DNA of 64,000 bases, from NCBI GenBank assembly GCA_036971615.1, contig JAYKKR010000004.1, positions 62,001 to 126,000 of the forward strand, in the 5' to 3' direction. The position numbers and the translations under genes were made by a program. Source of the stretch: Amyloporia xantha (Eukaryota; Basidiomycota; Agaricomycetes; Polyporales; Adustoporiaceae). Every line of letters begins with the position of its first letter. Position 1 is the first letter of the stretch. The notes beneath the pieces are model-generated. The model worked only from the letters and a program-made list of their open reading frames with translations, was not told the origin of the DNA and did not search any database. Shown here piece by piece: positions 9,069 through 20,861 of this stretch.

Positions 9069-11253
9069 GGGGGCGATCTCCTCGAGATTGACTCCTCGGG
9101 CGATGACTCCTATTCCCAGGGGTAGTAGTCCTCCCCGTAGACGGTGTCGTCGTCGGTGAGGACCTTGGGGTGGTAGCCGTAGGCTGCAATGCACGCCTGG
9201 CGCGCCGCCGGGAGGCTTCGCCTTCCTGTCCAGTCTCCCAGTCGCGGACCGCGTCTACCAGTTGGTTAAGCGTATTCCGTTCCGCGGAAAGTCGGTATCC
9301 TGTTATGACCGTACGATATATCTCGTCCGGTAGTGCGTCTAGGAACCGCTTGCGGAACTGGTACGTCGACGGTCGCTCCACCATACGGTTGCCGTATGAG
9401 TTGAGGCGATCGGCGAGGTCGGACGCTCCACCCGTGGTCGAACTATATGTAGCGCGTTCGAATCGTTCGGACGCGATCTGTTCCTCGTTTTTATGGAGGA
9501 ACCGGCGGTGCAGCTGCACAATCGCTTCTTCGAATGTCCATCGCCTAATCTCCCTTTGAGGAGATTGGACGTTGATGAAGAACCAGGACGCCGCGGTTTT
9601 GTCCACCGCTCGGCCCAAGATCTGTAATCGATCTTGGTCCAGGCTTGGACCGGTGATGCGGAGGGTGCTGAAATAATCCAGCAGCTTCTGCAGCCAGACC
9701 TCAAAGGCGTCCAGATCGTCCGTTCCATCGTAAGACGATGGAAACGGTGGTTTCGCCATGCGGAGGTACTCCGGCGGACCCGATGTCGGTTCCGCCGATA
9801 CAGATTCGTATATCATTCGACGAGTCCGCTCGATAGCGGCTTCGTAGGCGAATTGCTCACTCGGCATTGCGCTCCCTGCCCGCACCGGTTGAGACGGTGC
9901 AACGCTTCCAAACCTCGGACCCAAATTAGGTGGTCCGGGCGTCTGCCCAAAGGACACGTTACGGGGAACGCCTATCGCGGGTGATCCCCCTTGGCTTCGA
10001 CGGGGATCACCAGACGATCCTCTGGTGGCTCCCGATGGCGGCGTAGGGGTATGGCCCGTCCGCGAAGACGTGCCGCTCCGTGAGGACGAGGGGGGTCCCG
10101 GAGGATTTCCACCGGGTGGTCCACCAGGTGGTCCGCCGGGTGGTCCTCCAGGAGGTCCTCTCGGTGGGCCGTTAGAGCTAGGGGGTCCACCACCTAAGGG
10201 TGGGCCTCCATTGCCGGGTGGACCTCCTATCGGTGGTCCACCTCCATTACCGTCGCTGCTCGAGTCATCACTCGGGCTACTCGACGGCGGGGGGTACCCT
10301 GGTGGGGGTGGCGACCGGCCGGAGCGCGAGCGCTCCTGCGATTCGCGTAATCGGGCTTCAGCAGTTGCGCCGTACCGACGCATTCGTCGCTGGGCGGCGA
10401 TCCTTTGTTCATACGAGGCGTCTGACTCCCCAAACTGCTGGGGTGCGGCGATTCCTTCAATCGCCGCTTCGATCGCTGGGTCCCGCTGGGAACCCACGTC
10501 GGGACTGTTTGCCCCGTTCGTGGGTCGATCAGCCTGGCGAGCGGCCTCACTCCTGTTAGGAGTGTTGTTGCCTCCCGCGGGCCCGGTTCCGGGACCGGAA
10601 GGTACATCGTCACCCTGCCGGGTGCTAGTGGGAGTATCTCCCGGTTCGTCCAGGAGTAATTGGAGGGCTTCATGCTCGATGGCTGCGATCCGGGCGCGCA
10701 TCACGACAAGTTCGTGGTTCGCGCGCCGGGTCGCTGTATCGAGTTCCCTTCGACTGCGGTCGAATGCCTCCTGTATCCGGGTGCGTAGCGTCTCGCTGCG
10801 TGCGCTACGCTCGGACACCCTTGAGGGTACCCTTGCTTCCTCCAACACCGCTCCAGCCATAGGACTGGAGAGGGGGGAGAGGGGGGATGAACGAGCCTCC
10901 CCATTTGGGTCCTCGTGTCCTCTTATCTCCTGGTTCGTAGCAGGCGCTACATATGACAGTGCATCATCCCCATCACCCACTTGTGTGACCGATGGGGGTC
11001 GATTTACCGGATTCAGAGAATCCTGTGCTTCTGTGGGTCCACCCGAAGGGTGGGCCCCTTGTTCGGGGTCAGTTTGCCCATGCGTCATCGGGTCGGACAG
11101 TCCTTGTTCTCTGTCCGATCCTGCGTCGCTCACACGAGCTCTCCACGACATTATTCGTGCGGAGGGTGAGGGCACACCGACTGGACCAGTCGATTCGCCC
11201 GTCGCTTCGCGTGCTTCTCGAGCTGTAATGCTCCGAGTTTTGCGTTTGGCCAT
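9062..11253 (-). pseudogene. 5' half of gypsy gag (capsid), truncated by nested insertion
   Basis: An ATG at 11253 starts a gag-type polyprotein. The first 370 or so residues are hydrophilic and Ser/Pro/Arg-rich and end in long Gly-Pro runs (GGPP repeats, DNA about 10080-10260). A retrotransposon-gag (capsid) region follows at about 9240-9800, with a typical YDGTDDLDAFEVWLQ-like opening and the aromatic and basic residues of the family. A basic tail lies just before the break. At 9062 the reading frame enters the palindromic element, which supplies 30 foreign codons and a stop at 8971, so the current product lacks the zinc knuckle and protease. The capsid part itself has no frameshift. Confidence 0.88.
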
Positions 11254-11646
11254 CCTTATGGGGATGTCCGGGTTTTGTATGCGATGTGAAAAAGAAGCAG
11301 GCTTCTTTTTCCGTGTCCGATCCGCACTCGTCTATATAGACGATTCGGAGATTCCGATTGGAACGTAAAAAGTGTAATACCTCGCTCTTACTGACGTCGT
11401 ACGTTGCACCAACTTCTATTCAGAAGAGTGCGAAGTACAAGTGTAAGTAAGAAAGGTTGCTTTTTCCCTACGCGCGTGTCCTTAAGAGGGCACGCGCGCG
11501 CGAGACACGTGCATACGGTATTGTACTGTACAGTTGTCCGTCATCGCGATCTCGAGGATCGTATTAGGTAAGTAATGGGAATAGACGGTAACGGATATGT
11601 ACAGTATAGATAAGATATGGTAAGGCACCCGTAGGGGTACCTTACA
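11254..11646 (-). repeat. Putative gypsy 5' LTR and leader
   Basis: On the minus strand a TGTAAGG start at 11646 and a CTTACTTACA end near 11442 would bound a compact LTR of about 205 bp. An untranslated leader would then run to the gag ATG at 11253. The boundaries follow only from TG...CA logic and position, because the partner LTR is not in the window. No clear tRNA primer site was identified. Confidence 0.35.
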
Positions 11647-13196
11647 GTAGGCTTGCCACGAGCGCAAGTGCCAGCGGCGCGCAACGCCGGCGTGTTGTTG
11701 TTGAATTGCGGTGCTGGGACTGGCAGAGCCGGGAGGCGTTAGGGCACATATGGGAAGAAATGAAGAGGAACGCGCGCAAGAAAAATGTCCAGAGCAAGGC
11801 GTGGCGGCCAAATATGTACAAATTTTGGCCTGTGGCTTTTTTTCCTGCGACTCGCCGACTTCGAAACTCGAACATCTTTAGCGCACTCATTTCTGCTCGT
11901 GTCGACTTGCTTTATAAGTGAGAATCACTCTATTTATCTGTCCAAAGGGCACTGCAAAGTCCGCTTGACGGAATTCCATTTTCTTCTGAAGTTGCATCTT
12001 CGCCACCCATTAGCATTTATAAGGGCTCTCGCTCGTCGTAATGCATGACCGTCACATTGTCGATAGGGCCATTTTGCCCCCCCGCAGCTGTTTGTGCGGC
12101 GCCTCGTCACGCGTGCCGATGGCTTGGACATTTCACCCTCGTTGAGCCGGCACGAGAGATTCCCCATCTGAGCCCCCATCGAAGCTGAGCAGCCCTATCA
12201 ATCAACTCCCTGTGAAATATTTTGCCATTACCTCACGACCTCGCAAGAATGTCTTTTATCCATTCATGTTAAGGTACTGAATGTCCAAATGTATAATAGT
12301 CAAATATATATATTGTGAACTGTTGCCACGGCATTGAATTGACTGTGCGACGCTAGGTGGCCTGTACTTATTAACTACTTATTCCTGTTCATGCCATCTG
12401 GGGACTGAGAATGTCTGGGAGTCTTACCGGTGCGCTCAATCACAAGCGACCAAAAGCGTCAGGTGATTAAGATGGCTTTCAGACGTGCAGTACGTTTCAG
12501 GCATGATTCAGACATCTCAGACCGAAAAGTCAATTCGTCGTTTTGCTGATGTAAGGAGCGCATGTTTCACCCTCGCAGTATTTATGAACCTGCAGGGTCA
12601 TGACTGACAGGAGCTTCTCGAGCAGGACCTTCGCCCAGCATGTAAGGAATGCGGAGTCACCAATCTTCTTGGACAGGGTTCTATGTGGAGTGAGATACTA
12701 CGGCATATTGTACGGAGCGGTCTCTTTATCATCGATCATGATTCAGCATCATGTCCACTATTTTTGCGATAACTGTGAGATCTCGCAATTGCTTCTACAC
12801 CTATTCCCATTATGCCATCTTCGAACTAATAGGTAGTCTTTCAGATTCTGCCATGATTTTCGGTACCTTGGAGTATACAGGCGCTCATATGCGTCAACTT
12901 AAGCTCCCGGTCATTCTGATAGTGGCGCACACTGCGTGTGGACTGCACCAAAGGCTCCTGTGGATTATCCGGAGATTCATATTGTCTCCATGCGTCAATG
13001 AATCTGTCGCAAGAATGTTGCTCCATTCGTGAACCTGCTGGAATATATGTCCTCCCTGCAAGACTGCTGTCCGTGTTTGTGCCGTGTATAGTGAATCAGA
13101 CTCAAGAATCCTTTGTGACGGTGGGAATGCGTTTAAATGACAGATCCAGCTAAAGCAGCGGAGTCAGCATTATCCTAGTCATGATGTATGGGACGG
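11647..13196. other. Intergenic stretch, no recognised gene
   Basis: This lies between the gypsy 5' end and the left terminus of the Plavaka element. It holds only short open frames in all phases and AT-rich patches near 12290-12320. I see no protein similarity, RNA gene or repeat. Confidence 0.6.
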
Positions 13197-13212
13197 CATC
13201 AGCAAAGTGGCG
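13197..13212 (+). repeat. Plavaka left terminal inverted repeat
   Basis: CATCAGCAAAGTGGCG, a perfect inverse match to 19920-19935. It is followed by subterminal CCTGA/TCTGA motifs up to about 13295. Confidence 0.85.
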
Positions 13213-13401
13213 CAGAGCCTGAGTTACCCTGATGCGCCTGAAATCGTCTGACGAGCCTGGAATTTGCCTGAAGGACCTGATCCATCTGACTAGTAGCTTC
13301 CAAGTTAGCATACCTTCGTTGTAGTCAGACCACCCAGTCGTTCAGAGTATCATACTTTCAACTCGCACTGGATAATATATACACATTACGCTAACATGGT
13401 A

Positions 13402-16400
13402 TTAGAATACAGTTTCGTGCAAGTGATAATCAGCGAACTTATTTACATAGAATGCACGAAAGGCATCCAATGAATCTGAATGTTTAAACTTCGGGGGTAG
13501 CATACCCTCACCATATATGCCAATAAGATGAGCTCCGCGTACGATAGTATCCAGGTGGATGACTTCACAAGGTCTGCGCCCATCTGCATCAAATTCCGGC
13601 TCGACAATCCACATAGCAGTGTCGTCATCCGGCTCATCTCCAACAGGCAAGAACCATTCCACTAATGCACAGGGATATAATGTTTGATTATAGAAGAAGG
13701 AGAAGAAAAGTCGCACCCGCGCTACGTAGAACGCGCGGAAGCCTTCTTGTGTTGGGTCTTTGCTGACAAGAACCGTGTCGTACCGACTAGCACCTGAGCG
13801 CCAGGACGGAGTTGCGCGGATCCATTCGCGGCGCATACCACCAGTACCCGAAAGATCGCTCGGTGCATAGAACGTCGCGACAGCCGAGTGAAAGACAGAA
13901 ATGCGAAGGCGAGCATTGCGATAAGGGGCGATCATGTCATCGCTATTCGGGAAGTGATCATTTGCAGCCTGGGCTGAGCGCTGTTCAAAAAGGAATGACG
14001 CTACTGCATCAACAAGGCCTGGCCGTCCTAAGTGGTTACCGAGCTCAGCCAGGTGCCGAGGATAACCTTTGGCTGTGTGACGAGAATGAGAACATGTTCG
14101 GAAAAGGCTGCTATGATACTTACCAGGCCGTCTTGCAAGGACCACAAAGGCATCGATCCGAGGCCCCTGTACTTCGACATCCTCGTCTTCATCCGCGATA
14201 GCCTCATCTTCATTCGCGATGGCCTCGTCGTCATTCGCGTGAGCCTCGTCGGGATCCTCCTCTTGTGTTTCGGAGCTGTCGGCTTCGAGGGCATCCAGGA
14301 GTAGTTGCATATGGCGCAGCGCATCGGACAAACAAGTGCCATTGAGCATGTCCCGTGCAGTAAAATCAGCACGCGAGGCGGCCAGTTTATCGAGCCGTTG
14401 ATTCGTGAGTAGCATTTGCCCTAACGCTTCAAACCGATTGGAACGTCGCCAAGGTTCTTTGACAGCTTTGATATGCTTGGATTCGGTGATCGAGGTGCAG
14501 AGTCCATTAGGGGCACCGTAATTCCGGATGTGTCGAGGATAATGGCCGAGGGAATGTTGGCGTGGCATTGAAAACCCATCGGGGCGTACTCCCGCGGTGC
14601 GAAAGATCTCTCGATGTTGATGATAACGGCCGAGTGCATCTTCCACGTGCATTATTGTCTTCTCTGTATGAACGGACCTGCGAACAAGATAACAGAAATC
14701 GAGAAAAGCACTGGCCGCACATATGATCTGTGAGGGCACGAGGCCAGCGATAGCAGGAAGATAAACCTGACCGTAAATGGGATTGTATCAGCCTCATGCT
14801 GCTGAGGATGATTGCATTCCAACGGACCTTCATGAGACCTTTTGAGTCATCCCCAGTCCATTGCTTGAAGTTGCGGCCTTGATGAAAGCGCCGTAGGCCA
14901 GAGAAAGGAGGAACAGCAGCAATGCTACAGATACATCACTGTGAGACACGTTCAAGGCGCGTGAGGCATGAAGAGGGGCCGCACCGCCGGTCGATCTCAT
15001 CTGTAATCTCAGTCGCCCGTGCTTCTCCATGCTCAAGAACAAGATATTCGCCGATCCACGTAACCAGGTGATCTTTGAAAGCGCCCTTGATCACTTGATG
15101 TAGCAGGTCACCAGAGAGCAGTTCGTGAATGTCGGCACGAGGAAAATCATTCATAAATGGCTGTAGAACAGTGAGGAAGCGGCGCCGGTAAGTGATAATT
15201 TATAAGCCAACGATAAGAAAAGACGGCGCACAATTACATCGTTCACAATCCCGTAGTCGTTCCAGAGCGTCGCCGCATCGAGCGCATCTATCAGCGCGGC
15301 TGAGTGCTCCCGCGAGCGACGCGCTTGGTTTAGTCCGCTATCCAGATTGTTCCGATCGCCAGGGCAGCTAGTACAGTACCCGTTAAGAATGTCATCCATA
15401 GGCATGAAGGAAAGAAGGACGTACGTTGCACACCATCCCTGTACAATGCAGGCTGCCAGTGCTTGCTCTGGATAGTCCGCGAGATAGGGTCCCAAGCCAT
15501 AAATCGCACGGCGGAAATGGGAATCCGAACAGCGAACCACTTCGGGGACAGACATGCCGGGACGCAGCGGCGCCAAGATTGCGGAAAGGCTGGAATGGTA
15601 GAGTTGACGTCGGAACCTGCGGAAGGCCTTGTCTTGGTCGTATTTTTTCTCACCTAGTATCGAGAGCAGTCAGCGGCATGTAATAGGTATCTGCGGCGGC
15701 GCCCAAAGTCCAACTTCAAAAATTTGGACTTACTTTTTGGAATTGATAAGAACGCGAGGACAGCAACCGCGTTGCGGTGAGCGCGTCGAACCCCATTGAA
15801 AACATTGCCGGTGGAAATATATAGAGGGTAGTATTCGTTATTTCCCGTGGCAACTGAGACGGTCGTTTTGTCGCTGCCGAGGATGACTGGAACGAACATG
15901 GCTCCATGTGTTGCAGGATCCTGTGCTATTTGGTCCTGTGGGTCCACGTTAGTTTGTTTTCTATCTGAAGTTATCCATATGGTGCGACTCACGGCCTGCC
16001 TCCACGCCCAATCGCCAGACATAACATTGGTGAATCGCCGTTCACCATTCTCATCGAAATCCCGGTGCACGGCGAGAGATCACTTTCGTCTGCGAAGTCG
16101 GGATTTGCCAGCATCTGGTGAAGGATCGTACGAGGATTTCTTGTCCAGATCTCGTACTCTGCTGTCATCCATGACGGTACATTCTCGTCAGGTAACGGTC
16201 CACTATAATGGGCTGTGAATGATTCCCAAGGTGCGTCTCCAAGAGTCGTAGAATCGATCACCCGATTCATATCAGCGACGTTCGCGAATGGAGGTCTGCC
16301 GCCGAATGCTAACAACGAGGCAGCCCATAAATCCATCAAGATATTAATATCGGCCTGGGACAGCTGCGTCCGTTTAAATAAAAATTCAGCTGTTTCGAAT

Positions 16401-16837
16401 TCTAGTCGGCTCCTATATGGTAACCAGTCATCCTGAGTGGCCGCAGTACGTGAGGGGGGCGGTGTATCTTGAGGAAGGTACGTTCCGTGGATATCGCATG
16501 GGCGTGCTACAGGGCATTGTTGACGGTCACTATTAATCTAGTAGTTATATCATACAACAAAAGCCCCACTTACCATCAAGGTATGGATGTTTTTGCTTTC
16601 CAATCAGTGGTCCTTGGACCACATTGTCATCATCTGGTATGGCTCAGCTCCGAGTCCAGCATCTTCGAAATTGCTGTTCCGAGTCGGTGAAGACGGTGAA
16701 TCATGGGTAGGGCTCGGAGGTGGTGGATGTTGTGCATTTCGATGCTGCGTCAAGCCTGAGGGATTACGAAACCATCGCGAGCACTGCTGGCATTGCCAGC
16801 GAAAGGGATTGTGTTCGTGCCGCCGAGGCTCTAGCAT
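13402..16837 (-). pseudogene. Plavaka transposase, multi-exon, with a probable frameshift
   Basis: The gene starts at ATG 16837 with a C2H2 zinc finger (CQQC...HRNAQH) likely to bind DNA. The conserved Plavaka core follows in order: SGPLPDENVPSWMTAEYE (about 16190), FTNVMSGDWAWRQA, ILGSDKTTVSVATG (about 15860), HFRRAIYGLGPYLADYPEQ (about 15500), DFPRADIHELLSGDLLHQVI (about 15120), FKQWTGDDSKGLMK and ITESKHIKAVKEPWRRSNRF (about 14470). Short introns fit between these blocks, for example near 15936-15993 with GTGAGT...CACAG. A one-base change near 16066 shifts the frame between the NPDFADE and FDENGER blocks with no intron to explain it, so the copy is probably inactive. The family assignment is firm; the exon joints are approximate. 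Confidence 0.88.
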
Positions 16838-17221
16838 TGAAGGTAGACAGTTTTGATTTTTTGGGCTGTAGTTATCGTCTCGTCTGACTCTGGCTATCTA
16901 CTGGTAAGCCGATTACGCCGTAGCCTTATCATTGCTGTCACCGTGGCGCGCACTGACCACACGCTTTCCCTACTTTAGATACCCCGTGCATTCTGCCGCA
17001 TGGTGTGCCAGCATGCATCCGCTGTCCTGGATCGCCGACCAATAAAATAGCACAGTACGCCCTTCATTTCTGAATCATTTCCTCCCTCTTCCTCTCTCTT
17101 TTGGCACCAACAGGCCTAACTTGCCCCGCCAGGCCTCCGCTCCTTTTTAACTACACTCTTTCTAGTTCATTTTCTTTTGTCTACCTGCGAGGGTTGTCTT
17201 GAGGCCTCCGAACCATTGACC
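16838..17221. promoter_or_regulatory. Divergent promoter region of the Plavaka genes
   Basis: These 384 bp separate the two start codons (16837 minus, 17222 plus). The plus side is pyrimidine-rich (CTTCCTCTCTCTT near 17090), as is common near fungal transcription starts. No further signal is certain. Confidence 0.5.
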
Positions 17222-19319
17222 ATGGCGAAGACTCGGGCCGCAAATGCGAACAAGCATCCGGGGCAGATCCTCTTGCAGGACAAGCAGCCTCGGCGAAGCA
17301 GTGCTCAGGTTGCTCAAGATGAGGCCGCCAAGACTACCGCGAAGGCTCAGGCTCAACAAAGTCGAGAGGCAACTATCAAGAAGATATCACAGCTGCAAGA
17401 CGAGCTCCGGCGCAAAGACATGGCTGAACAAGCGCAGCGTGTCCTCCCGCCCGCGTATCATCCGCAAGAATGTCGCTGGCAATAATCTGGCATCTGAACT
17501 TGCAGCCCCGAATGGTACGTCATAAATACTCAACTGTGGTACATGTCTCGCTGAGTTTTTTTGTAGTGTTGCCAACGGAAGTCCAGCCTCCTGCTAAGGG
17601 AAAGACCAAGACCACTCGGGCAGACATTGAGAACTATCGGCAGACCCCAAACACGACGTACCCAGACAATAGAAGTGGTGCGACGCCGACTACTGAGTAT
17701 ACGGTGCTGGCGCCCAAACGCAAGGCTGACCATGATGTGTACGTTACTCATGGTGCTAGATTCTATAATTACATGATTTCCAATTGACGTTTTTGGCCAG
17801 GCCACCCGACAACACCCGAGAGCCTAAGAAGAAGAAGCCTGCCCATCCTGCTGGCCTGCTGACTGGGTGGGATACTGCCCGGGATCGAACACCGGCCAGT
17901 GGAGAGCCCGCAAAGAAGGCTCCGAGTCAGCCACCTAGGACTCTCCCAAACAAGATGTCCACCACTGGCAACGAGATGACTTGTACACCTTCCGTCCCGA
18001 ACGACGGCCATTTTGCTGGCATGCACTCGGATGCCGAGTCCGATGACGATGTGCCTGTACATGCCAGCGAGTATGTCATTGATGTGGAAGATGACGAGGA
18101 GTACAGTCCCGAACAGGCCCCCGAGGTTGCGGGACAGGGCCGACCCACTAACACAGTAAGTTCTTTATCTCCAGGTAACCTCAGTTTCGCTAATATCCTT
18201 TACCGTCCAAGGGGGTTGTTCAGATTGCACACAATGCCTCGTTCCGGCCTTCGGTTGCCGCAACCGCAGGTTTCATTGATGTCGATGACAACGACAACGA
18301 CAATGATGAAGATGATAGTGGTCCTCTCACGGTCAAGAAGCTACCGGCAGGTTGTAGCCACCACAGATGGAAGAAAGTATTCGTTCCCACGTGGTTTGAA
18401 TTTCTTGGCTCTTTAGAGAATCCTTATGATCTTCAGTCTATCCCGATGCTCAAGGTCTTGCAGGATTTGTGGAATGACATCTTCCCAAATGTTCCTCACA
18501 AGATTACCATCAAGAGTCCTGTTTATAAGCTGGTATGCCACCGTAGTATTACGGCCATATCTGCATGTGATCGAGCTCATGAGGAACTTATCTCACAGGC
18601 GCAGCAGAAAATGTACGACTGGCGCTCGGGTATTGCAAAAGAGTCCCTCAACTCGTTGAAGAGGCATTTCGAGACGTTAAATATAACCAGTGAAGATGAA
18701 CGTGCCGACACTGTTGCGTTAGCATTGGCGGAACCCGCGCAGCCTTTCCTGTTCCGAAGGGTCAAGTACGAGTTTGATGGTACCGTCTCTGTAAGTACAC
18801 CTAGTCCAACCGAGTCATTGCGAACACATCCGCTGACACTGTTATGCTGCCAGCGACGCTACGGCCGCTTTCAACATGCCGTCATTTCCGACACTCTGGC
18901 ATATCACCTCACTTCAACAGCGCAAGCGTTTTACGGATGCGATAGCTTCTGCTGCGGGGCTCTACTGATAGTGCTTATCGCTGTAAGTGCCCAGTTGCTT
19001 GTCATTGGTGCAACCCCGAGTCACCTTGCTTCGGACAGGTCGAAAGAGCATGGAACCTTGCGAAGACTGGCAAGATTGTCAAGACCAAGGCGGACAATTT
19101 CGGTGAAAGCAAGTGGGGCGCCCGTGTCCCGTTTTACATCAATTCAATCAAGAATCTCGATGACGATGCGCGCGCGGATATCCTTTCCAAAGCCGAAGCT
19201 GTCGGGCGTGGGCGCGGCTGCACGTTCAGCGGGAACTACGAGGCTGAGGTAATCGCGTATGCGTCCCAGCCGGCTGCTATTTTGGACTCTGACGAAGAGA
19301 CAGATGAGGTACTTGTCTA
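17222..19319 (+). CDS. Plavaka companion protein of unknown function, multi-exon
   Basis: The start is ATG 17222 in a CCATGG context. The N-terminal part is a Lys/Gln/Glu-rich probable coiled coil, followed by a Lys/Pro-rich and then an Asp/Glu-rich linker. The folded part begins with KVFVPTWFEFLGSLENPYD (about 18375) and continues through LWNDIFPNVPHKI and MYDWRSGIAKESL. The product closes at TAG 19317-19319 after an acidic tail. Introns with GT...AG ends fit at about 17514-17567, 17741-17802, 18155-18211, 18534-18599, 18791-18852 and 18983-19039. A frame change near 17430-17470 is not explained by a clean intron. I know similar proteins only as uncharacterised, often multicopy basidiomycete proteins; lying within the same TIRs as the transposase suggests an accessory role in transposition. 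No catalytic motif is visible. Confidence 0.7.
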
Positions 19320-19919
19320 GCTCACATACATTAGTATGTCGCTGAATAAAACTACTGCAGGGCGAGACCGCTTGAATCGTTCGGGCAAAGCGCACCACCC
19401 GCGACCCATTGCCGATCATATACCCAGTGTCCGCATCCCAATTATGCCGTCTTGTTTACCTGCTGCTTGCAGCGATTCATCCGTTCTCATACATCTTACT
19501 TGGATTGATTTGACTTGAGTAGAGCCGCCGTTTTTGCTACCCAAGGACTGACATAGATGATGATTATACATCATTGATACCGTGTTCACAGCGCACAACA
19601 ATTTGACTGTTGCGTTCCATATGTTTCATTCCTGCTCTCTAGTATCATATTGTTTTTGATCTAATATTGAATTCATACTAATCGTGTTTTCTGGCCGCAT
19701 TCCGTGGTACTATAATACATATTTGCAACTTCAACTTCTGAACTTCTGAATAGCCTGACTCGCACATCTGAGTAAACCTGAGTGATCTGAAATAACATCT
19801 GAACGACGTCTGGATTGTTCTGGAGTCAGAAGTAATCTAATGAGTTCAGACGGCCCATTCTGGCCACCTGGGTATCTGATACAGCTGAATTCAGGTATAT
19901 CAGATCCATTCAGACGATA

Positions 19920-19935
19920 CGCCACTTTGCTGATG
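19920..19935 (-). repeat. Plavaka right terminal inverted repeat
   Basis: CGCCACTTTGCTGATG, the inverse of the left terminus. Internal YCTGA-type motifs lie at about 19735-19918. Confidence 0.85.
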
Positions 19936-20008
19936 GGTCCAATAACCGCGTGCAATTGTAGCTCGTTCAGATTGTCGCATGTCGAGCTGCGCCGGCAAGT
20001 TGTCACCC

Positions 20009-20012
20009 CCGT
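20009..20012. repeat. Target-site duplication CCGT, left copy
   Basis: CCGT immediately precedes the left LTR and recurs at 27599-27602 after the right LTR. Four bases fall within the usual 4-6 bp for LTR integrases. Confidence 0.65.
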
Positions 20013-20861
20013 TGTAAGTCGAGACGGTGCGCCGTCCCGTGTGCGAATGTGTTCGTCCGAGGGGCTATAGGGGAGCTGCGAGCTTCCAAAAGAAAGTGTG
20101 GTGGTGTGGAATGAGTGAAGGGCGGGACAACGTGCGAGACTCAGCTCTGTACTCGGAATGTGCTCCTTCCCAATAGAAGCGCCGCTGCGCTATGTCGAAT
20201 CCCGGTGCAAAGCTCTGTCTCTGAAAAACCCAGAAAATGCCCGCTGGCACTCGATTGCTTCCCTCCGCCGCGTGTGGAGAGCCTCAGTATCGCAGTAAAG
20301 TCGTATAGAGAGCCGCTGCGACTCTACACTAAACCCGGTGAAAGAAGAGAAAGTATGCAGTTTGCCCTGCCGCTTGCAGAGCCCCGGTGTCGCAGTATCG
20401 CGGTATCGCAGTATCGCAGTGTCGCAGTGTTGCAGTGTCACAGTAAAAGACGTATAGAGTGCCGCTGCAGCTCTACACTAAGCCCGGTAAGAGAAGGAGA
20501 GTGTCTATTGCCCAGTAGTGAGATGTACAGGGGAGTCCTAGTAGTATGGTACCAAGGGGGGACTGAAGAGCGAGCTACCTTCCGGCCACGTCGTCTACCC
20601 TCCGCTGACTAAGCGGAACGAAGCGGTGTCACTCCGGAAGGAAGGATCGCAAAATCGGAATAAAACGGAGGGAAGGGGAGGAAAGATAAGATAAAAACAT
20701 GAAAACCAATTAGAGCAAAACACAAAATAAATGAGAATCAAACCAAACACTGAAGCTGTATGGTAGACAAAGAGGCGAGAGGAACAACACCTGAGAAAGA
20801 GAGGAAACGAGATGCTTGCTTGTCCATGCTTTCACCCCCCAGCCCGATACCTCTCCTTACA
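20013..20861 (-). repeat. 3' LTR (849 bp) of the large LTR element
   Basis: Matches 26750-27598 with an offset of 6,737. It contains an array of CGCAGTRT-like 8-9-mers at about 20393-20445. A duplicated module (GTATAGAG, GCCGCTGC, CTCTACACTAA, CCCGGT) lies at about 20290-20355 and 20438-20510. Confidence 0.92.

Larger units (their letters stand above)
2197..11646 (-). mobile_element. Ty3/gypsy chromovirus retrotransposon, interrupted by a nested palindromic element
   Basis: In transcriptional order on the minus strand this holds a putative 5' LTR and leader (11646 to 11254), gag, a zinc knuckle, an aspartic protease, then pol with RT, RNase H, integrase and a C-terminal chromodomain. The order RT-RNase H-integrase is diagnostic of Ty3/gypsy, and the chromodomain places it with chromoviruses. 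Pol is free of frameshifts. Gag is broken only by the 2.3-kb insertion at 6756-9061, so the element looks young. No 3' LTR matching the 11.6-kb end is visible below 2197, so the 3' end is either off the window or lost. Confidence 0.85.
13197..19935. mobile_element. Plavaka-type DNA transposon with two divergent genes
   Basis: A 16-bp perfect terminal inverted repeat (CATCAGCAAAGTGGCG) lies at 13197-13212 and, inverted, at 19920-19935. Just inside both ends are arrays of YCTGA motifs (CCTGA/TCTGA) at about 8-12-bp spacing, in the same orientation relative to each end. Between them are a Plavaka transposase gene (minus) and a companion gene (plus) transcribed away from each other. Plavaka is a basidiomycete transposase family related to CACTA. 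A target duplication is not obvious: only GG flanks both ends. Confidence 0.85.

Noticed and set aside
10025..11368. 447-codon plus-strand open frame
   Set aside because: Antisense shadow of gypsy gag; its Gly/Pro runs mirror the gag repeats and it shows no domain.
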